A stretch of DNA of 42,300 bases from Candidatus Zhuqueibacterota bacterium (lineage in GTDB: Bacteria; Zhuqueibacterota; Zhuqueibacteria; Zhuqueibacterales; Zhuqueibacteraceae): assembly GCA_022616415.1 (NCBI GenBank), contig JAKEEU010000234.1:1-42300 (forward strand). The letters are read 5' to 3'. The translations under genes and the position numbers were made by a program. The notes under the pieces are model-generated. The model did no database searches. It was not told the origin of the DNA and was given only the letters and a program-made list of their open reading frames with translations. Shown here in pieces: positions 16,069-24,031 of this stretch (the stretch's first letter is position 1; each line of letters opens with the position of its first letter).

Positions 16069-17274
16069 ATGCCACTCAAGCCGTTCAAATCAGCGTCGGC
16101 TAAATCGCTGCAATTGTCCGACCTCGACCTGACCCTGCTCACCGCCGTTTTGGTGTTGTTGCTGTTCAGCATTTGTTTTATTTATACCGCCAGCTCTGCG
16201 CGAGCGGAGCGGCTTTATGATGATAGCGCGTTCTTTCTCAAACGCCAGTTGCAGCGCGTCGCCATTGCGCTCGTCATCATGTTTTTCATCATTCGCGTCG
16301 ATTATCATCGCGTTTTGCGGTATTCGCCGCCGGCATATTGGCTCGGCCTGGCGCTGCTCGTTTTCCTCCTTTTTGCGCCGGAGAGTTGGATGATTCGCGG
16401 CTCGCGGCGCTGGCTTCTGCTCGGCCCGGTGCAATTTCAGCCTTCGGAGCTGGCCAAGTTCGCCTTGATCTTTTATCTCGCCGGCAATCTCACGAAGCCG
16501 GAAGCCGATCCGGAGAATTTTGCCGACGGCGTCTTGCCGCAATTGATTCTCATCGGCGCCGTGGTGTTGACCGTGGCGATGGAACCGGATTTGGGCACCG
16601 CGCTCGCAATCGCCGCCATCGCGTTGATCATGTTGTTCACCGCCGGCGCCAGGCTCGGTCATTTGTTCTTTGTCATTTTGGCCGGCGCGCTTTCCGCCGC
16701 CTCGTTGCTCTGGCGCGTCGCCTATCAGCGCGGCCGCGTGGAATCGTTTCTTGAAACCGTGTTGAGCAATAGCGAGCCGGCGTGGCAAGTGCGCCAATCG
16801 CTGATCTCGCTCGGCAACGGCGGCTTGTTCGGCGTCGGGCTTGGCCAAAGCAAACAGAAGCTGCTCTTCTTGCCCGATCCGTTTACGGATTTTATCATGG
16901 CGATCGTCGGCGAAGAGCTGGGCTTGATCGGCACGCTCGCGATCATTCTGCTTTTCTTCATCGTCATCTGGCGCGGGTTTCACATCGCGCATCGCGCGCC
17001 GGATCGCGCCGGCAAGCTGACCGCCATCGGCGTGACCTCCGCTATCGGCTTGTACGCGCTCGTCAACGCCGGCGTGGTCGTTCACATTCTGCCGACCACC
17101 GGCATTCCGCTGCCGTTCATCAGCTATGGCGGCTCGGCATTGATCATGAATTTGACCGGCATCGGCGTGCTGCTGAACATTTCGCAGTTTGCGCACGGCA
17201 AAGCTTCAGCGCGGAGCCGCATGAAAATAGTGCCGGTCGCGCGCGTGCGCTGGTTCAATGATCGCAAGCGATGA
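16069..17274 (+). CDS. ftsW: Septal peptidoglycan glycosyltransferase FtsW
   Basis: FtsW is the SEDS-family glycosyltransferase that polymerises lipid II at the septum with FtsI. The 401-residue protein has about ten membrane helices. Family motifs include WLLLGPVQFQPSELAKF (PSE at 125-127), VAMEPDLGTA (about 167-176) with the conserved Asp, and the C-terminal TTGIPLPFISYGGSAL. A long periplasmic loop lies between helices 7 and 8. The start ATG at 16069 follows two hairpins with no clear ribosome site. The stop overlaps the murG start (ATGA), indicating coupling. Confidence 0.95.
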   Translation: MPLKPFKSASAKSLQLSDLDLTLLTAVLVLLLFSICFIYTASSARAERLYDDSAFFLKRQLQRVAIALVIMFFIIRVDYHRVLRYSPPAYWLGLALLVFLLFAPESWMIRGSRRWLLLGPVQFQPSELAKFALIFYLAGNLTKPEADPENFADGVLPQLILIGAVVLTVAMEPDLGTALAIAAIALIMLFTAGARLGHLFFVILAGALSAASLLWRVAYQRGRVESFLETVLSNSEPAWQVRQSLISLGNGGLFGVGLGQSKQKLLFLPDPFTDFIMAIVGEELGLIGTLAIILLFFIVIWRGFHIAHRAPDRAGKLTAIGVTSAIGLYALVNAGVVVHILPTTGIPLPFISYGGSALIMNLTGIGVLLNISQFAHGKASARSRMKIVPVARVRWFNDRKR

Positions 17275-18392
17275 TGTCGAAAGAAAAATCCGTTGCAACG
17301 CTGCGCGTCGTTTTCGCCGGCGGCGGCACCGGCGGGCACCTCTACCCTGCCGTTGCCATTGCCGAAGCTTTTCAACGGCGCGTGCGGAATTTTGATTGTC
17401 TGTTCATTGGCACTTCTCGCGGCCTCGAAGCGCGCGTCGTGCCGCAGCTCGGTTACCGTTTGGAGCTGGTGCCGGTGCGCGGCCTTTTGCGCAAACTGAC
17501 GTTGAGCAATTTGCTCGTGCCGTTTTATCTCATGAAAAGTATTTGGCACTGTTTGCGGCTGTTTAAAACGTTCGATCCGCATTTGGTCATCGGCACCGGC
17601 GGCTATGTCAGCGGCCCGGCTTTGCTCGCCGCGTGGTTGAGCAAGCGCCAATTCGTCGTGCAAGAGCAAAACAGTTTTCCCGGCTTGGTGAATCGTTGGT
17701 GGGGCGAGCGCGCGGCGGCGGCTTTTCTCAGCTTTGAAGAGAGCAAAAAATTTTTCCATCGGCAGGAGCATTTACGCGTCGCCGGCAATCCGGTGCGCAG
17801 CAACTTGGCCACGGGCGATCGCCGCGTCGCCGCAGAAAAATGGCAATTGGCGCCGGATCGCACCACGTTCTTGATCTTTGGCGGCAGCCAGGGTGCGCGC
17901 CGCATCAACGAGCTGGTGTCGGAAATTTTGCCGAAGTTGGCGCTGCTGGCGAGCTTTCAGATGTTATGGGCCACCGGCCCGATCCATTTTGAGAAGATCG
18001 CGCCGCTCGCGGCCAATATGCCAAACGTCAAAATTGTGCCTTACCTCGAGGACATGGCCTCGGCCTACACGCTCGCGGATTTTGTACTCTGCCGCGCTGG
18101 CGCTTCGACGATCTTTGAGTTGACCAATTGCGGTCTGCCGTCGATTCTCGTGCCGTTCCCGTTTGCCACGGACGATCATCAGACGTTCAATGCGCGCGCA
18201 TTGGAAGAAGCCGGCGCCGCCCGCTTGCTCGTTGAAAAAGAGCTGACGGCTGAAAAGCTGTTCAACACCGTCCGCGAGTTGGCCACGCAACCGGAAGTGC
18301 GGCGGCAAATGGCCGCAGCGGCGAAGAAGCTGGCACGGCCTCGTGCGGCGGAGGAGATTGTTGAAGTTTGTTTGTCTCTGATTGGTTCGTAG
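17271..18392 (+). CDS. murG: Lipid II synthase MurG
   Basis: MurG adds GlcNAc from UDP-GlcNAc to lipid I at the inner face of the cytoplasmic membrane. The 373-residue product is a GT-B glycosyltransferase. The N-terminal GGGTGGHLYPA loop is at 17-27, GTGGYVSGP (about 105-113) and QEQNSFPGLVNR (about 127-138) follow, and the C-terminal UDP-GlcNAc site shows FGGSQGARRIN and the CRAGASTIFEL motif with the ribose-binding region. The start overlaps the ftsW stop. murC and murB, which commonly follow, are missing; a 150-nt repeat-bearing spacer leads to ftsQ. Confidence 0.95.
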   Translation: MMSKEKSVATLRVVFAGGGTGGHLYPAVAIAEAFQRRVRNFDCLFIGTSRGLEARVVPQLGYRLELVPVRGLLRKLTLSNLLVPFYLMKSIWHCLRLFKTFDPHLVIGTGGYVSGPALLAAWLSKRQFVVQEQNSFPGLVNRWWGERAAAAFLSFEESKKFFHRQEHLRVAGNPVRSNLATGDRRVAAEKWQLAPDRTTFLIFGGSQGARRINELVSEILPKLALLASFQMLWATGPIHFEKIAPLAANMPNVKIVPYLEDMASAYTLADFVLCRAGASTIFELTNCGLPSILVPFPFATDDHQTFNARALEEAGAARLLVEKELTAEKLFNTVRELATQPEVRRQMAAAAKKLARPRAAEEIVEVCLSLIGS

Positions 18393-18401
18393 TAACACCC
18401 A

Positions 18402-18520
18402 AGTTTGTAGTAACGCCTTCAGGCATCAATGTTGGAAATTACGATAATGCTTTGACAAATGACGAACAGTGGTATTAATCTCAGGCGCCTTGTGCCTAAA
18501 GGCACTACTACGAACATACA
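18402..18520. repeat. Dispersed GTAGTAACGCC-type inverted repeat between murG and ftsQ
   Basis: The left part, GTAGTAACGCCTTCAGGC (18405-18422), is mirrored by GCCTAAAGGCACTACTAC (about 18496-18513), with a shorter CAGGCGCC nearby. Elements of this type occur widely in environmental genomes. It stands where murC/murB would be expected and is followed by the AAGGAG ribosome site of ftsQ. Confidence 0.7.
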
Positions 18521-18542
18521 AAAGTTTTAAGGAGCCTTAATC

Positions 18543-19286
18543 ATGGCTATCAAAAAATACGGTAAAGCGTTTTTATTCTCCACGACGTTTTTGCTTGCCG
18601 GTTTGCAATTGGGAAAGTGGGTGAATAAAGACACCGGCTTTCGCGTGCAAAAAGTCACGGTGATCGGCTGCAAAACGTTGAGCGAGCCGGAAGTGCTCGC
18701 CGCCGCCAAAGCGCCGTTGAACAAATCCATTTTCGACGTTGAATTTGCTGCGATCACGAAGCGTGTCGAAACGTTGCCGTTTGTCGAGCGCGTGCAGGTG
18801 TCGCGCATTTTTCCGTCGACACTCGTTATTGCCGTGCAAGAGCGCCGGCCGTTGGCGCTGATCAACAACGCCGGTTTGTGGCCCATCGACGAGCACGGCG
18901 TGGTTTTGCCTCGACTGCAATCCGGCCGCCGGATGAGCGATCCCGCCAGCTTTGACACGCCAGTATTATCCGGAATCACTTTTGTCAAAGATAAAGAGCA
19001 CAAGCAGCTTCCGGCCTCGGCCAAGCCACTGCTCGATTTACTGGCCGAGCTGCGCACGGGCAATCCCATGCTCTATCACAGCATCTCGGAGCTTAGTGTC
19101 AATGCCAAAGGCTACCTGACTTTTTATTTGATGAAAGGCGGCGTGCCGGTTTATCTTGGCCGCGATAATTGGATGGAAAAGAGCGAACGGCTCTTCATTT
19201 TCTTGCAGCGTGCACAGCCGGCATCGGGAAAACTCGCAGCCATTGATTTGCGTTACGCCAACCAAATTGTGACGAGGGAAAGTTAA
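18543..19286 (+). CDS. ftsQ: Cell division protein FtsQ (DivIB)
   Basis: The 247-residue bitopic protein has a short cytoplasmic N-terminus, a membrane helix at about residues 8-26, a POTRA domain (about 33-104) with FRVQKVTVIGCKTLSEPEVL, and the FtsQ beta domain, including PFVERVQVSRIFPSTLVIAV, the ERRPLALI segment and WPIDEHGVVLP. FtsQ forms the FtsQLB complex that licenses septal wall synthesis. AAGGAG lies 9 nt before the ATG at 18543. It keeps the usual order before ftsA and ftsZ. Confidence 0.9.
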   Translation: MAIKKYGKAFLFSTTFLLAGLQLGKWVNKDTGFRVQKVTVIGCKTLSEPEVLAAAKAPLNKSIFDVEFAAITKRVETLPFVERVQVSRIFPSTLVIAVQERRPLALINNAGLWPIDEHGVVLPRLQSGRRMSDPASFDTPVLSGITFVKDKEHKQLPASAKPLLDLLAELRTGNPMLYHSISELSVNAKGYLTFYLMKGGVPVYLGRDNWMEKSERLFIFLQRAQPASGKLAAIDLRYANQIVTRES

Positions 19287-19298
19287 GCTCTCGTATCT

Positions 19299-19391
19299 GC
19301 TCGTACTCATACTCCTACTCTTACTTACTCGCTTTTAACGGCTTAAAGACGAGTAAGAGTAAGAGTAAGAGTAAGAGAAGGAGTATGAGTA
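19299..19391. repeat. 6-nt-period inverted array between ftsQ and ftsA
   Basis: The left arm is made of ACTCNT units (19300-19332) and the right arm of GAGTAA units (about 19350-19390), so the transcript could form a long hairpin with a short loop around ACGGCTTAAAG. The ribosome site AAAGGAGG of ftsA lies just outside. A sister array with the same unit lies between ftsA and ftsZ. Confidence 0.88.
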
Positions 19392-19403
19392 AAGGAGGTC
19401 AAT

Positions 19404-20642
19404 ATGGTCATCGATTACATTTGCGCGCTTGATATTGGCACGACGAAGATTTGCGCGTTGATCGCCGAAGTCGACGAGCACAATCAAATCAAAATCATCG
19501 GCATGGGCAATGCGCCTTCGGAAGGCTTGCGCCGCGGCGTCGTCATCAATCTCGACCGCACGGTGCAATCGATTTTGCGCGCCAAAGAAGAGGCCGAGCG
19601 CATGGCCGGCGTCGAAATCAAATCGGTTTATGCCGGCATTGCCGGCGATCACATTCGCAGCGTCAACGGCCGCGGCGTTGTCGCCGTCTCCGGGGAAGAT
19701 CACATTATCTCTCCGGAAGACAAACGCCGCGTCATCGACGCGGCCAAAGCCGTGGCGTTGCCGTTCGACCGCGAGATCATTCACATCCTGCCGCAGGAGT
19801 TCATCGTCGATGACCAGCGCGGCATCGACGATCCAGTCGGCATGAGCGGCGTGCGCCTCGAGGCCGAAATTCACATCGTCACCGGCGCCGTGACTTCGGC
19901 GCAGAATATCTGCCGCTGCATCGAGCGCGCCGGCATGGGCGTACACGACCTCGTGCTCGAGCCGCTCGCCTCGAGTTATTCGACGCTGACGGACGACGAA
20001 AAAAATCTCGGCGTCGTCGTGCTCGATATCGGCGGCGGCACGACCGATATCGCCATGTTCTACGAGGGCTGCATCCGCCACACCGCCATTGTCGGACTCG
20101 GCGGAAAAAATGTGACGAACGACCTGGCGCACGGTCTGCGCACGCCGCTGGATCGGGCTGAGGCCATCAAAGTCACGCACGGCAGCGCGATTCACGGCGA
20201 GCACGAGCGCGAGGACGTCTTCGAAGTGCCCGGGGTCGGCGGCCGCGTGGCGCGCAAAATTTCCCGCAACGTGCTGGTCGACATCATCCAGCCGCGCGCC
20301 GAAGAAATTCTCAGTCTGGCCTTGAACGAAATCAAAAAATCCGATTACGTTCATCTCATGACCTCCGGCGCGGTGCTCACCGGCGGCTGCGCCATGCTGC
20401 CGGGCTTGGTGGAATTGGCCGAAGAGATTTTCAACATGCCGGTCAAGCTCGGTACGCCCAACAGCGTGAAATCCGTCACCGACGAAGTTTACAAGCCGAA
20501 TCACGCCACCGGCGTCGGATTGGTGCTGTATGGTTTTAACAACAAACACGCGATCGATCATTTGCTCGTTGAAAGCGAAACGCATTTGTTTGACAAGATT
20601 GCCGAACGCATGAGAAGATGGTTTGGCGGGGTGGGAAAATAA
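19404..20642 (+). CDS. ftsA: Cell division protein FtsA
   Basis: FtsA is an actin-fold ATPase that tethers FtsZ filaments to the membrane. The 412-residue protein has phosphate-1 loop LDIGTTKICALI (about 9-20), a 1C domain around 85-165, phosphate-2 LDIGGGTTDIA at 207-217, and the adenosine motif TGGCAMLPG. The C-terminus ends in an amphipathic helix (KIAERMRRWFGGVGK) typical of the membrane-targeting sequence. A strong AAAGGAGG ribosome site lies before the ATG. It is followed by ftsZ after a 139-nt spacer carrying a 6-nt-period array. Confidence 0.96.
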   Translation: MVIDYICALDIGTTKICALIAEVDEHNQIKIIGMGNAPSEGLRRGVVINLDRTVQSILRAKEEAERMAGVEIKSVYAGIAGDHIRSVNGRGVVAVSGEDHIISPEDKRRVIDAAKAVALPFDREIIHILPQEFIVDDQRGIDDPVGMSGVRLEAEIHIVTGAVTSAQNICRCIERAGMGVHDLVLEPLASSYSTLTDDEKNLGVVVLDIGGGTTDIAMFYEGCIRHTAIVGLGGKNVTNDLAHGLRTPLDRAEAIKVTHGSAIHGEHEREDVFEVPGVGGRVARKISRNVLVDIIQPRAEEILSLALNEIKKSDYVHLMTSGAVLTGGCAMLPGLVELAEEIFNMPVKLGTPNSVKSVTDEVYKPNHATGVGLVLYGFNNKHAIDHLLVESETHLFDKIAERMRRWFGGVGK

Positions 20643-20670
20643 CAATGATGACAAAAACGATTCTAACTTA

Positions 20671-20761
20671 AATACTCTTACCCATACTCTTACTCCTACT
20701 CTTACTCGCTTTTGCGGTTCAAAGGCGAGTAAGAGTACGAGTAAGAGCAAGAGTAAGAGTC
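20671..20761. repeat. 6-nt-period inverted array between ftsA and ftsZ
   Basis: ACTCTT units (about 20671-20710) are mirrored by GAGTAA/GAGTAC units (about 20724-20760) around a short loop (TTTTGCGGTTCAAAG). It has the same unit as the array at 19299-19391 but is not an exact copy. The ftsZ ribosome site AAGGAG lies just outside it. Confidence 0.88.
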
Positions 20762-20781
20762 GGTAGACTAAGGAGCCCAAC

Positions 20782-21978
20782 ATGAATCTCCGACTCAATT
20801 TCGATGAAACCAGCTTGATGGCGGCGCGGATCAAAGTCGTCGGCGTCGGCGGCGCCGGCTGCAACGCGGTCAATCGCATGATCGAGGCTGGTCTGCGCGG
20901 CGTCGATTTTGTCGCCATGAATACCGATGTGCAAGCATTGGATTCTTCCAAATCGTCGCTGCGCCTGCAGATCGGCAAGACCACCACGCGTGGGCTTGGC
21001 GCCGGCGCCGATCCTGAAATCGGCCGCAAAGCCATTGAAGAAGATCGCGAGGCCGTGGCCGATGCGTTGGAGGAGAGCGACATGGTTTTCGTCACCTGCG
21101 GCATGGGCGGCGGCACCGGCACCGGCGCCGCGCCGATTGTGGCGGAGATTGCCAAAGACCTCGGCGCACTGACCGTTGGCGTGGTCACCAAACCGTTCAT
21201 TTTCGAAGGCAACAAACGCATCAAGCGCGCCGAAGAAGGTATCATCGAGCTGAAAGAGCGCGTCGATACGCTCATCGTCATTCCCAACCAGCGCCTGCTC
21301 TCCGTCGTGCCAAAAGGCACGCCGCTCACCGAAGCTTTCCGGCAAGCCGATGAAGTTTTGTTGCACGCGACCAAAGGCATTTCGGATTTGATCTCGGTGC
21401 CGGGTTTGATCAACCTCGATTTTGCCGATGTGAAAACCGTGATGGCGGAGATGGGCGATGCGCTGATGGGCGCCGGTTTGGCGAGCGGCGACGAGCGCGC
21501 ATTGCAAGCTGCGCAACGAGCGATCTCCAGTCCTTTGTTGGAAGATGTTTCCATCGCCGGCGCGTTGGGCGTGCTCGTGAACATCACCGGCGGCGAGGAT
21601 TTGACCTTGCACGAAGTGAATGACGCCACGACGGTGGTTAGCGAAGCCGTCGGTGCCGAGGCCAACATCATTTTTGGCGCGGTGATCGACAAAGCCATGA
21701 CCGATCATATTCGCGTAACCGTCATCGCCACCGGCTTTCACAAAAACGGCCGCCACGCGATAGCCGCCCGCTTGCCACGACCCACGCGCTATTTTGATAC
21801 GGCGCTAACCGAGCTGGATATTCCGGCGTATCAGCGCAAAAGCAGCAACGGCGGCGCGCACAGCGGCAACGGCGCGAATGAGCCGATTATTCGTCCCTAC
21901 GAAGAAGAAGCCGTTGTCGAGCCGCAAACGGTGGATGATTACGACGTGCCGGCGTTTTTGAGAAAAAGATTGGGGTGA
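20782..21978 (+). CDS. ftsZ: Cell division GTPase FtsZ
   Basis: FtsZ is the tubulin-like GTPase that forms the division ring. The 398-residue protein has GVGGAGCNAV at 21-30, the GTP signature GGGTGTG at 109-115, the T7-loop NLDFADVK at 211-218 and a linker of about 40 residues. The end YDVPAFLRKR (387-396) is the conserved C-terminal peptide that binds FtsA. A second, similar peptide LDIPAYQRK lies at 345-353, at the beginning of the linker. AAGGAG precedes the ATG at 20782. It is the last gene of the cluster and is followed by a 7-nt array and a hairpin. Confidence 0.97.
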   Translation: MNLRLNFDETSLMAARIKVVGVGGAGCNAVNRMIEAGLRGVDFVAMNTDVQALDSSKSSLRLQIGKTTTRGLGAGADPEIGRKAIEEDREAVADALEESDMVFVTCGMGGGTGTGAAPIVAEIAKDLGALTVGVVTKPFIFEGNKRIKRAEEGIIELKERVDTLIVIPNQRLLSVVPKGTPLTEAFRQADEVLLHATKGISDLISVPGLINLDFADVKTVMAEMGDALMGAGLASGDERALQAAQRAISSPLLEDVSIAGALGVLVNITGGEDLTLHEVNDATTVVSEAVGAEANIIFGAVIDKAMTDHIRVTVIATGFHKNGRHAIAARLPRPTRYFDTALTELDIPAYQRKSSNGGAHSGNGANEPIIRPYEEEAVVEPQTVDDYDVPAFLRKRLG

Positions 21979-21981
21979 GGA

Positions 21982-22053
21982 GCAGAGGGCGGAGGGCAAA
22001 GTGCAGATTTGGCTTTGCCCTCCGCCCTCTGCGCTAGGCCCTCCGCCCTTGCA
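21982..22053. repeat. 7-nt-period inverted array after ftsZ
   Basis: Direct units GCAGAGG, GCGGAGG, GCAAAGT are followed after a short turn by inverted units GCTTTGC, CCTCCGC, CCTCTGC. The direct units match those at the end of mraZ (7820-7893), at the opposite end of the same cluster. The element can fold into a stable hairpin directly behind the ftsZ stop. Confidence 0.88.
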
Positions 22054-22078
22054 CACGGTGAGTCCTGTTAACCGCAAA

Positions 22079-22132
22079 AAGGCCCGCTCGGTTGTTCCTA
22101 CGGAAGTAGTCTGCAGCAACTTGGCGGGCCTT
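22079..22132 (+). terminator. Possible terminator hairpin of the dcw cluster
   Basis: AAGGCCCGC (22079-22087) pairs with GCGGGCCTT (22124-22132), with further GTTG/CAAC pairing inside. No clear U-tract follows (TTGCCGTTTG). It lies 100 nt after ftsZ, before an AT-rich gene-poor stretch, so termination is likely. A structured RNA element is an alternative. Confidence 0.45.
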
Positions 22133-22285
22133 GCCGTTTGATGGCCTGTCGGCCTTGCTGACTCTATGACTTTTGCTTGCGTTGCGTGGCGGGAAAATCA
22201 ATTTGTCAGCCTTTGTGAATGGTGATTGAAGTAGAGAATCTCAAACACATTGTATGAAAACTCAAAGCGCAACGACGCAAATTAA

Positions 22286-22465
22286 AAACCACAACCTATC
22301 AAGCGTACAGTTGAAACTTTCAAGAAATTTCAGCGTAGATTGAACGAGAAAATTCCAGACTACCGCATAGCCTGGGTCCGTCCATCTCCATATTTTAAGG
22401 AAAGTATAATTGAAATCGCCCTAGAGTCTCAAAAAAGAGAGGCTACAGAAAAGCTAAAAAATTAA
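22286..22465 (+). pseudogene. Short open stretch without a start codon, possible gene remnant
   Basis: The 570-nt gap between the hairpin and the next gene is AT-rich and holds no full gene. One frame is open from after a stop at 22283 to TAA at 22463-22465, about 59 codons with no ATG. It has plausible helical composition, with the segment FKKFQRRLNEKIPDYRIAWV near its start. It may be the decayed tail of a lost gene, or chance. I do not recognise a family. Confidence 0.2.
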
Positions 22466-22705
22466 TTTTGCTTGGGAATTTTCGCCCTTTTTTGTGTCTA
22501 TATGGATAAGGTGAAGCAAGGCATTTTAAATGCAAGAAAAGTGCGCGAGAAGAGGTTTTTGTGGCAAATGTTTGTGTAAGTTGTGATCGCTCCACCCCAA
22601 AATTATAATCCCTCCATCTTCGATTTTACATCAATAGGACAGTAACGCACAGAGAGTGGGATGGAAATTTATTTCGATTGAGCGTCCAAGACGCGGAGGA
22701 CACCT

Positions 22706-23662
22706 TTGCTTTTGACCAATGCCGAGCTTCCGAATCTTGTCGGGCAAAGCGAAAAAATTCGCAAGGTTTGCCGGCGCATCGGTCAAGTGGCGCCAACCGA
22801 TTCCACGGTTTTGATTCAGGGCGAGAGCGGGACGGGAAAGGAACTGGTGGCGCAGGCGATTCATTTTCATAGCCGCCGCGCCGATAAGCCTTTCATTAAA
22901 GTAAACTGTGCCGCGCTGCCCGAAAGCCTGATGGAGAGCGAGCTTTTCGGTCACGTTCGTGGCGCTTTCACTGGTGCCATCCGCGACCGCAAAGGCCGTT
23001 TCTTTGAAGCCGATGGCGGAACCCTCCTGCTCGATGAAATCGGTAGCATACCGTTGGCAAGCCAATCGAAACTGCTCAGAGTTTTGCAAGAAAAGGAGTT
23101 CGAGCTTGTTGGCGCCTCGACGAGTGTGAAGGTTGACGTGCGTGTCATCGCCTCGTGCAACGTCGATCTTGCTCAAGCGGTTCGCGTTGGGACTTTTCGC
23201 GAAGATTTGTTTTACCGTCTCAGTGTTTTTCCCATTTTTGTTCCCTCCTTGCGCGAGCGCCGCGAAGATGTGCCGCTTCTAGCCAAACACTTTTTCCGCA
23301 AATACCTTCACCTATCGCATCAAAAGGTTTGCCGCATTTCTCCGGAAGCCCTGCAAATGATGGCATCTTATCATTGGCCGGGCAATGTGCGAGAATTGGA
23401 AAATGCCATTCAACATGCGCTCATTGTTGAGCAGACTGATGCCATTCAGCTTTCAAGCTTGGCTTTGCAAATGAACGGCCGCATTTCACCTGAAAATACA
23501 CGGGTTGAATTTCTGCCGTTGCGCGAACGTTTGCGCTGCTGTGAGAAGCGGGCGATTCAAGAAGCGCTGACGCTCAGTAGCGGTGTGAAAAAGCAGGCTG
23601 CACACTTGCTTGGTATTGATCCGAAAAATTTGAGCCAGTTGCTGCGAAAGCATGAGTTTTGA
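22706..23662 (+). CDS. Sigma-54-dependent transcriptional activator without sensor domain
   Basis: The 318-residue product is almost only an AAA+ sigma-54 activator domain plus a Fis-type helix-turn-helix. Walker A GESGTGKE is at 39-46, the sigma-54-contacting GAFTGA loop at 86-91, Walker B ends D110-E111, and an arginine-finger region (FREDLFYRLSVFPI) and LPSLRERREDVPLL follow. The C-terminal HTH includes GVKKQAAHLLGIDPKNLSQLL. The TTG at 22706 is supported by GGAGGA 5 nt upstream; no receiver, PAS or GAF domain precedes it. Such enhancer-binding proteins remodel sigma-54 polymerase. Without a sensor it may be controlled by a partner protein or by its own level. It closely resembles the AAA+ and HTH parts of the protein at 39267-40631. 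It lies just upstream of the accessory locus and its probable sigma-54 promoter. Confidence 0.92.
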   Translation: MLLTNAELPNLVGQSEKIRKVCRRIGQVAPTDSTVLIQGESGTGKELVAQAIHFHSRRADKPFIKVNCAALPESLMESELFGHVRGAFTGAIRDRKGRFFEADGGTLLLDEIGSIPLASQSKLLRVLQEKEFELVGASTSVKVDVRVIASCNVDLAQAVRVGTFREDLFYRLSVFPIFVPSLRERREDVPLLAKHFFRKYLHLSHQKVCRISPEALQMMASYHWPGNVRELENAIQHALIVEQTDAIQLSSLALQMNGRISPENTRVEFLPLRERLRCCEKRAIQEALTLSSGVKKQAAHLLGIDPKNLSQLLRKHEF

Positions 23663-23769
23663 ATACGAAGAAAATTTCTCCGAATTTCTACCTGTTGAGA
23701 AGATTTTGCAATTGCGTCTTAATGGACTATTGCAAAAAGTTAGTGACATTGCGCCACCCATCCCGCCAC

Positions 23770-23875
23770 TCATAAAATCTCCGATCCCGATCATAAATTT
23801 TATGACCTACCGCTAAGCCTTGCTTTGTCATGACTTGCAGTTTTTTTCAGTTTTTGGTGATCATAATTTTTATGA
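23770..23875 (+). promoter_or_regulatory. Candidate enhancer sites for a sigma-54 activator
   Basis: Two near-identical 15-bp palindromes, TCATAAATTTTATGA (23791-23805) and TCATAATTTTTATGA (23861-23875), are spaced 70 nt apart. A half-site TCATAAA lies at 23770, 21 nt before the first. They lie about 110 and 180 nt upstream of the predicted -24/-12 promoter, the usual distance for enhancer-binding proteins. Flanking bases (GATC before, GANCT after) are also similar. Confidence 0.5.
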
Positions 23876-23975
23876 GCTGCTGCTGTCTTCCATTTTAGAA
23901 GTTAAAGGTGAGTTCAGCAGTTTAATGCTTTATAAAACTGAGTTTGTAAAAGGCCGCGGCCGCACTGCCGCAAAT

Positions 23976-23990
23976 TGGCATAGAAGTTGT
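23976..23990 (+). promoter_or_regulatory. Sigma-54-like -24/-12 promoter of the accessory locus
   Basis: TGGCATA-GAAG-TTGT fits the consensus TGGCAYR-N4-TTGC in 10 of 11 fixed positions; the last C is T. The GG and GT dinucleotides are separated by the required 10 nt. Transcription would start about 30 nt before the ATG at 24032, leaving room for its GAAGGA ribosome site. The neighbouring activator gene and palindromes upstream support the call. Confidence 0.5.
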
Positions 23991-24031
23991 TTATTTGCCA
24001 ATCAGACTCACTTTGAAGGAAGAACCCACTT

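Noticed and set aside
16090..17196. Long minus-strand frame opposite ftsW
   Set aside because: Antisense shadow of a gene with all FtsW motifs; composition is charged and low in hydrophobic strands, with no domain.
19299..20761. Arrays between ftsQ, ftsA and ftsZ as CRISPR
   Set aside because: Units are 6 nt without spacers and are followed by inverted copies; no cas genes are present.
19335..21698. Very long minus-strand reading frame (787 codons) opposite ftsA and ftsZ
   Set aside because: It lies antisense to two unmistakable genes, crosses intergenic arrays, and its content (Asp/Ala/His/Arg-rich) is what the complement of GC-rich codons gives.
22079..22200. Region after ftsZ as a known riboswitch or small RNA
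   Set aside because: The hairpin core does not match any aptamer consensus I can recall, and no regulated gene follows closely.
22563..22580. TGGCAAATGTTTGTG as a sigma-54 promoter for the first activator
   Set aside because: The spacing between GG and the -12 dinucleotide is 9 nt, not 10, and the -12 element is poor.
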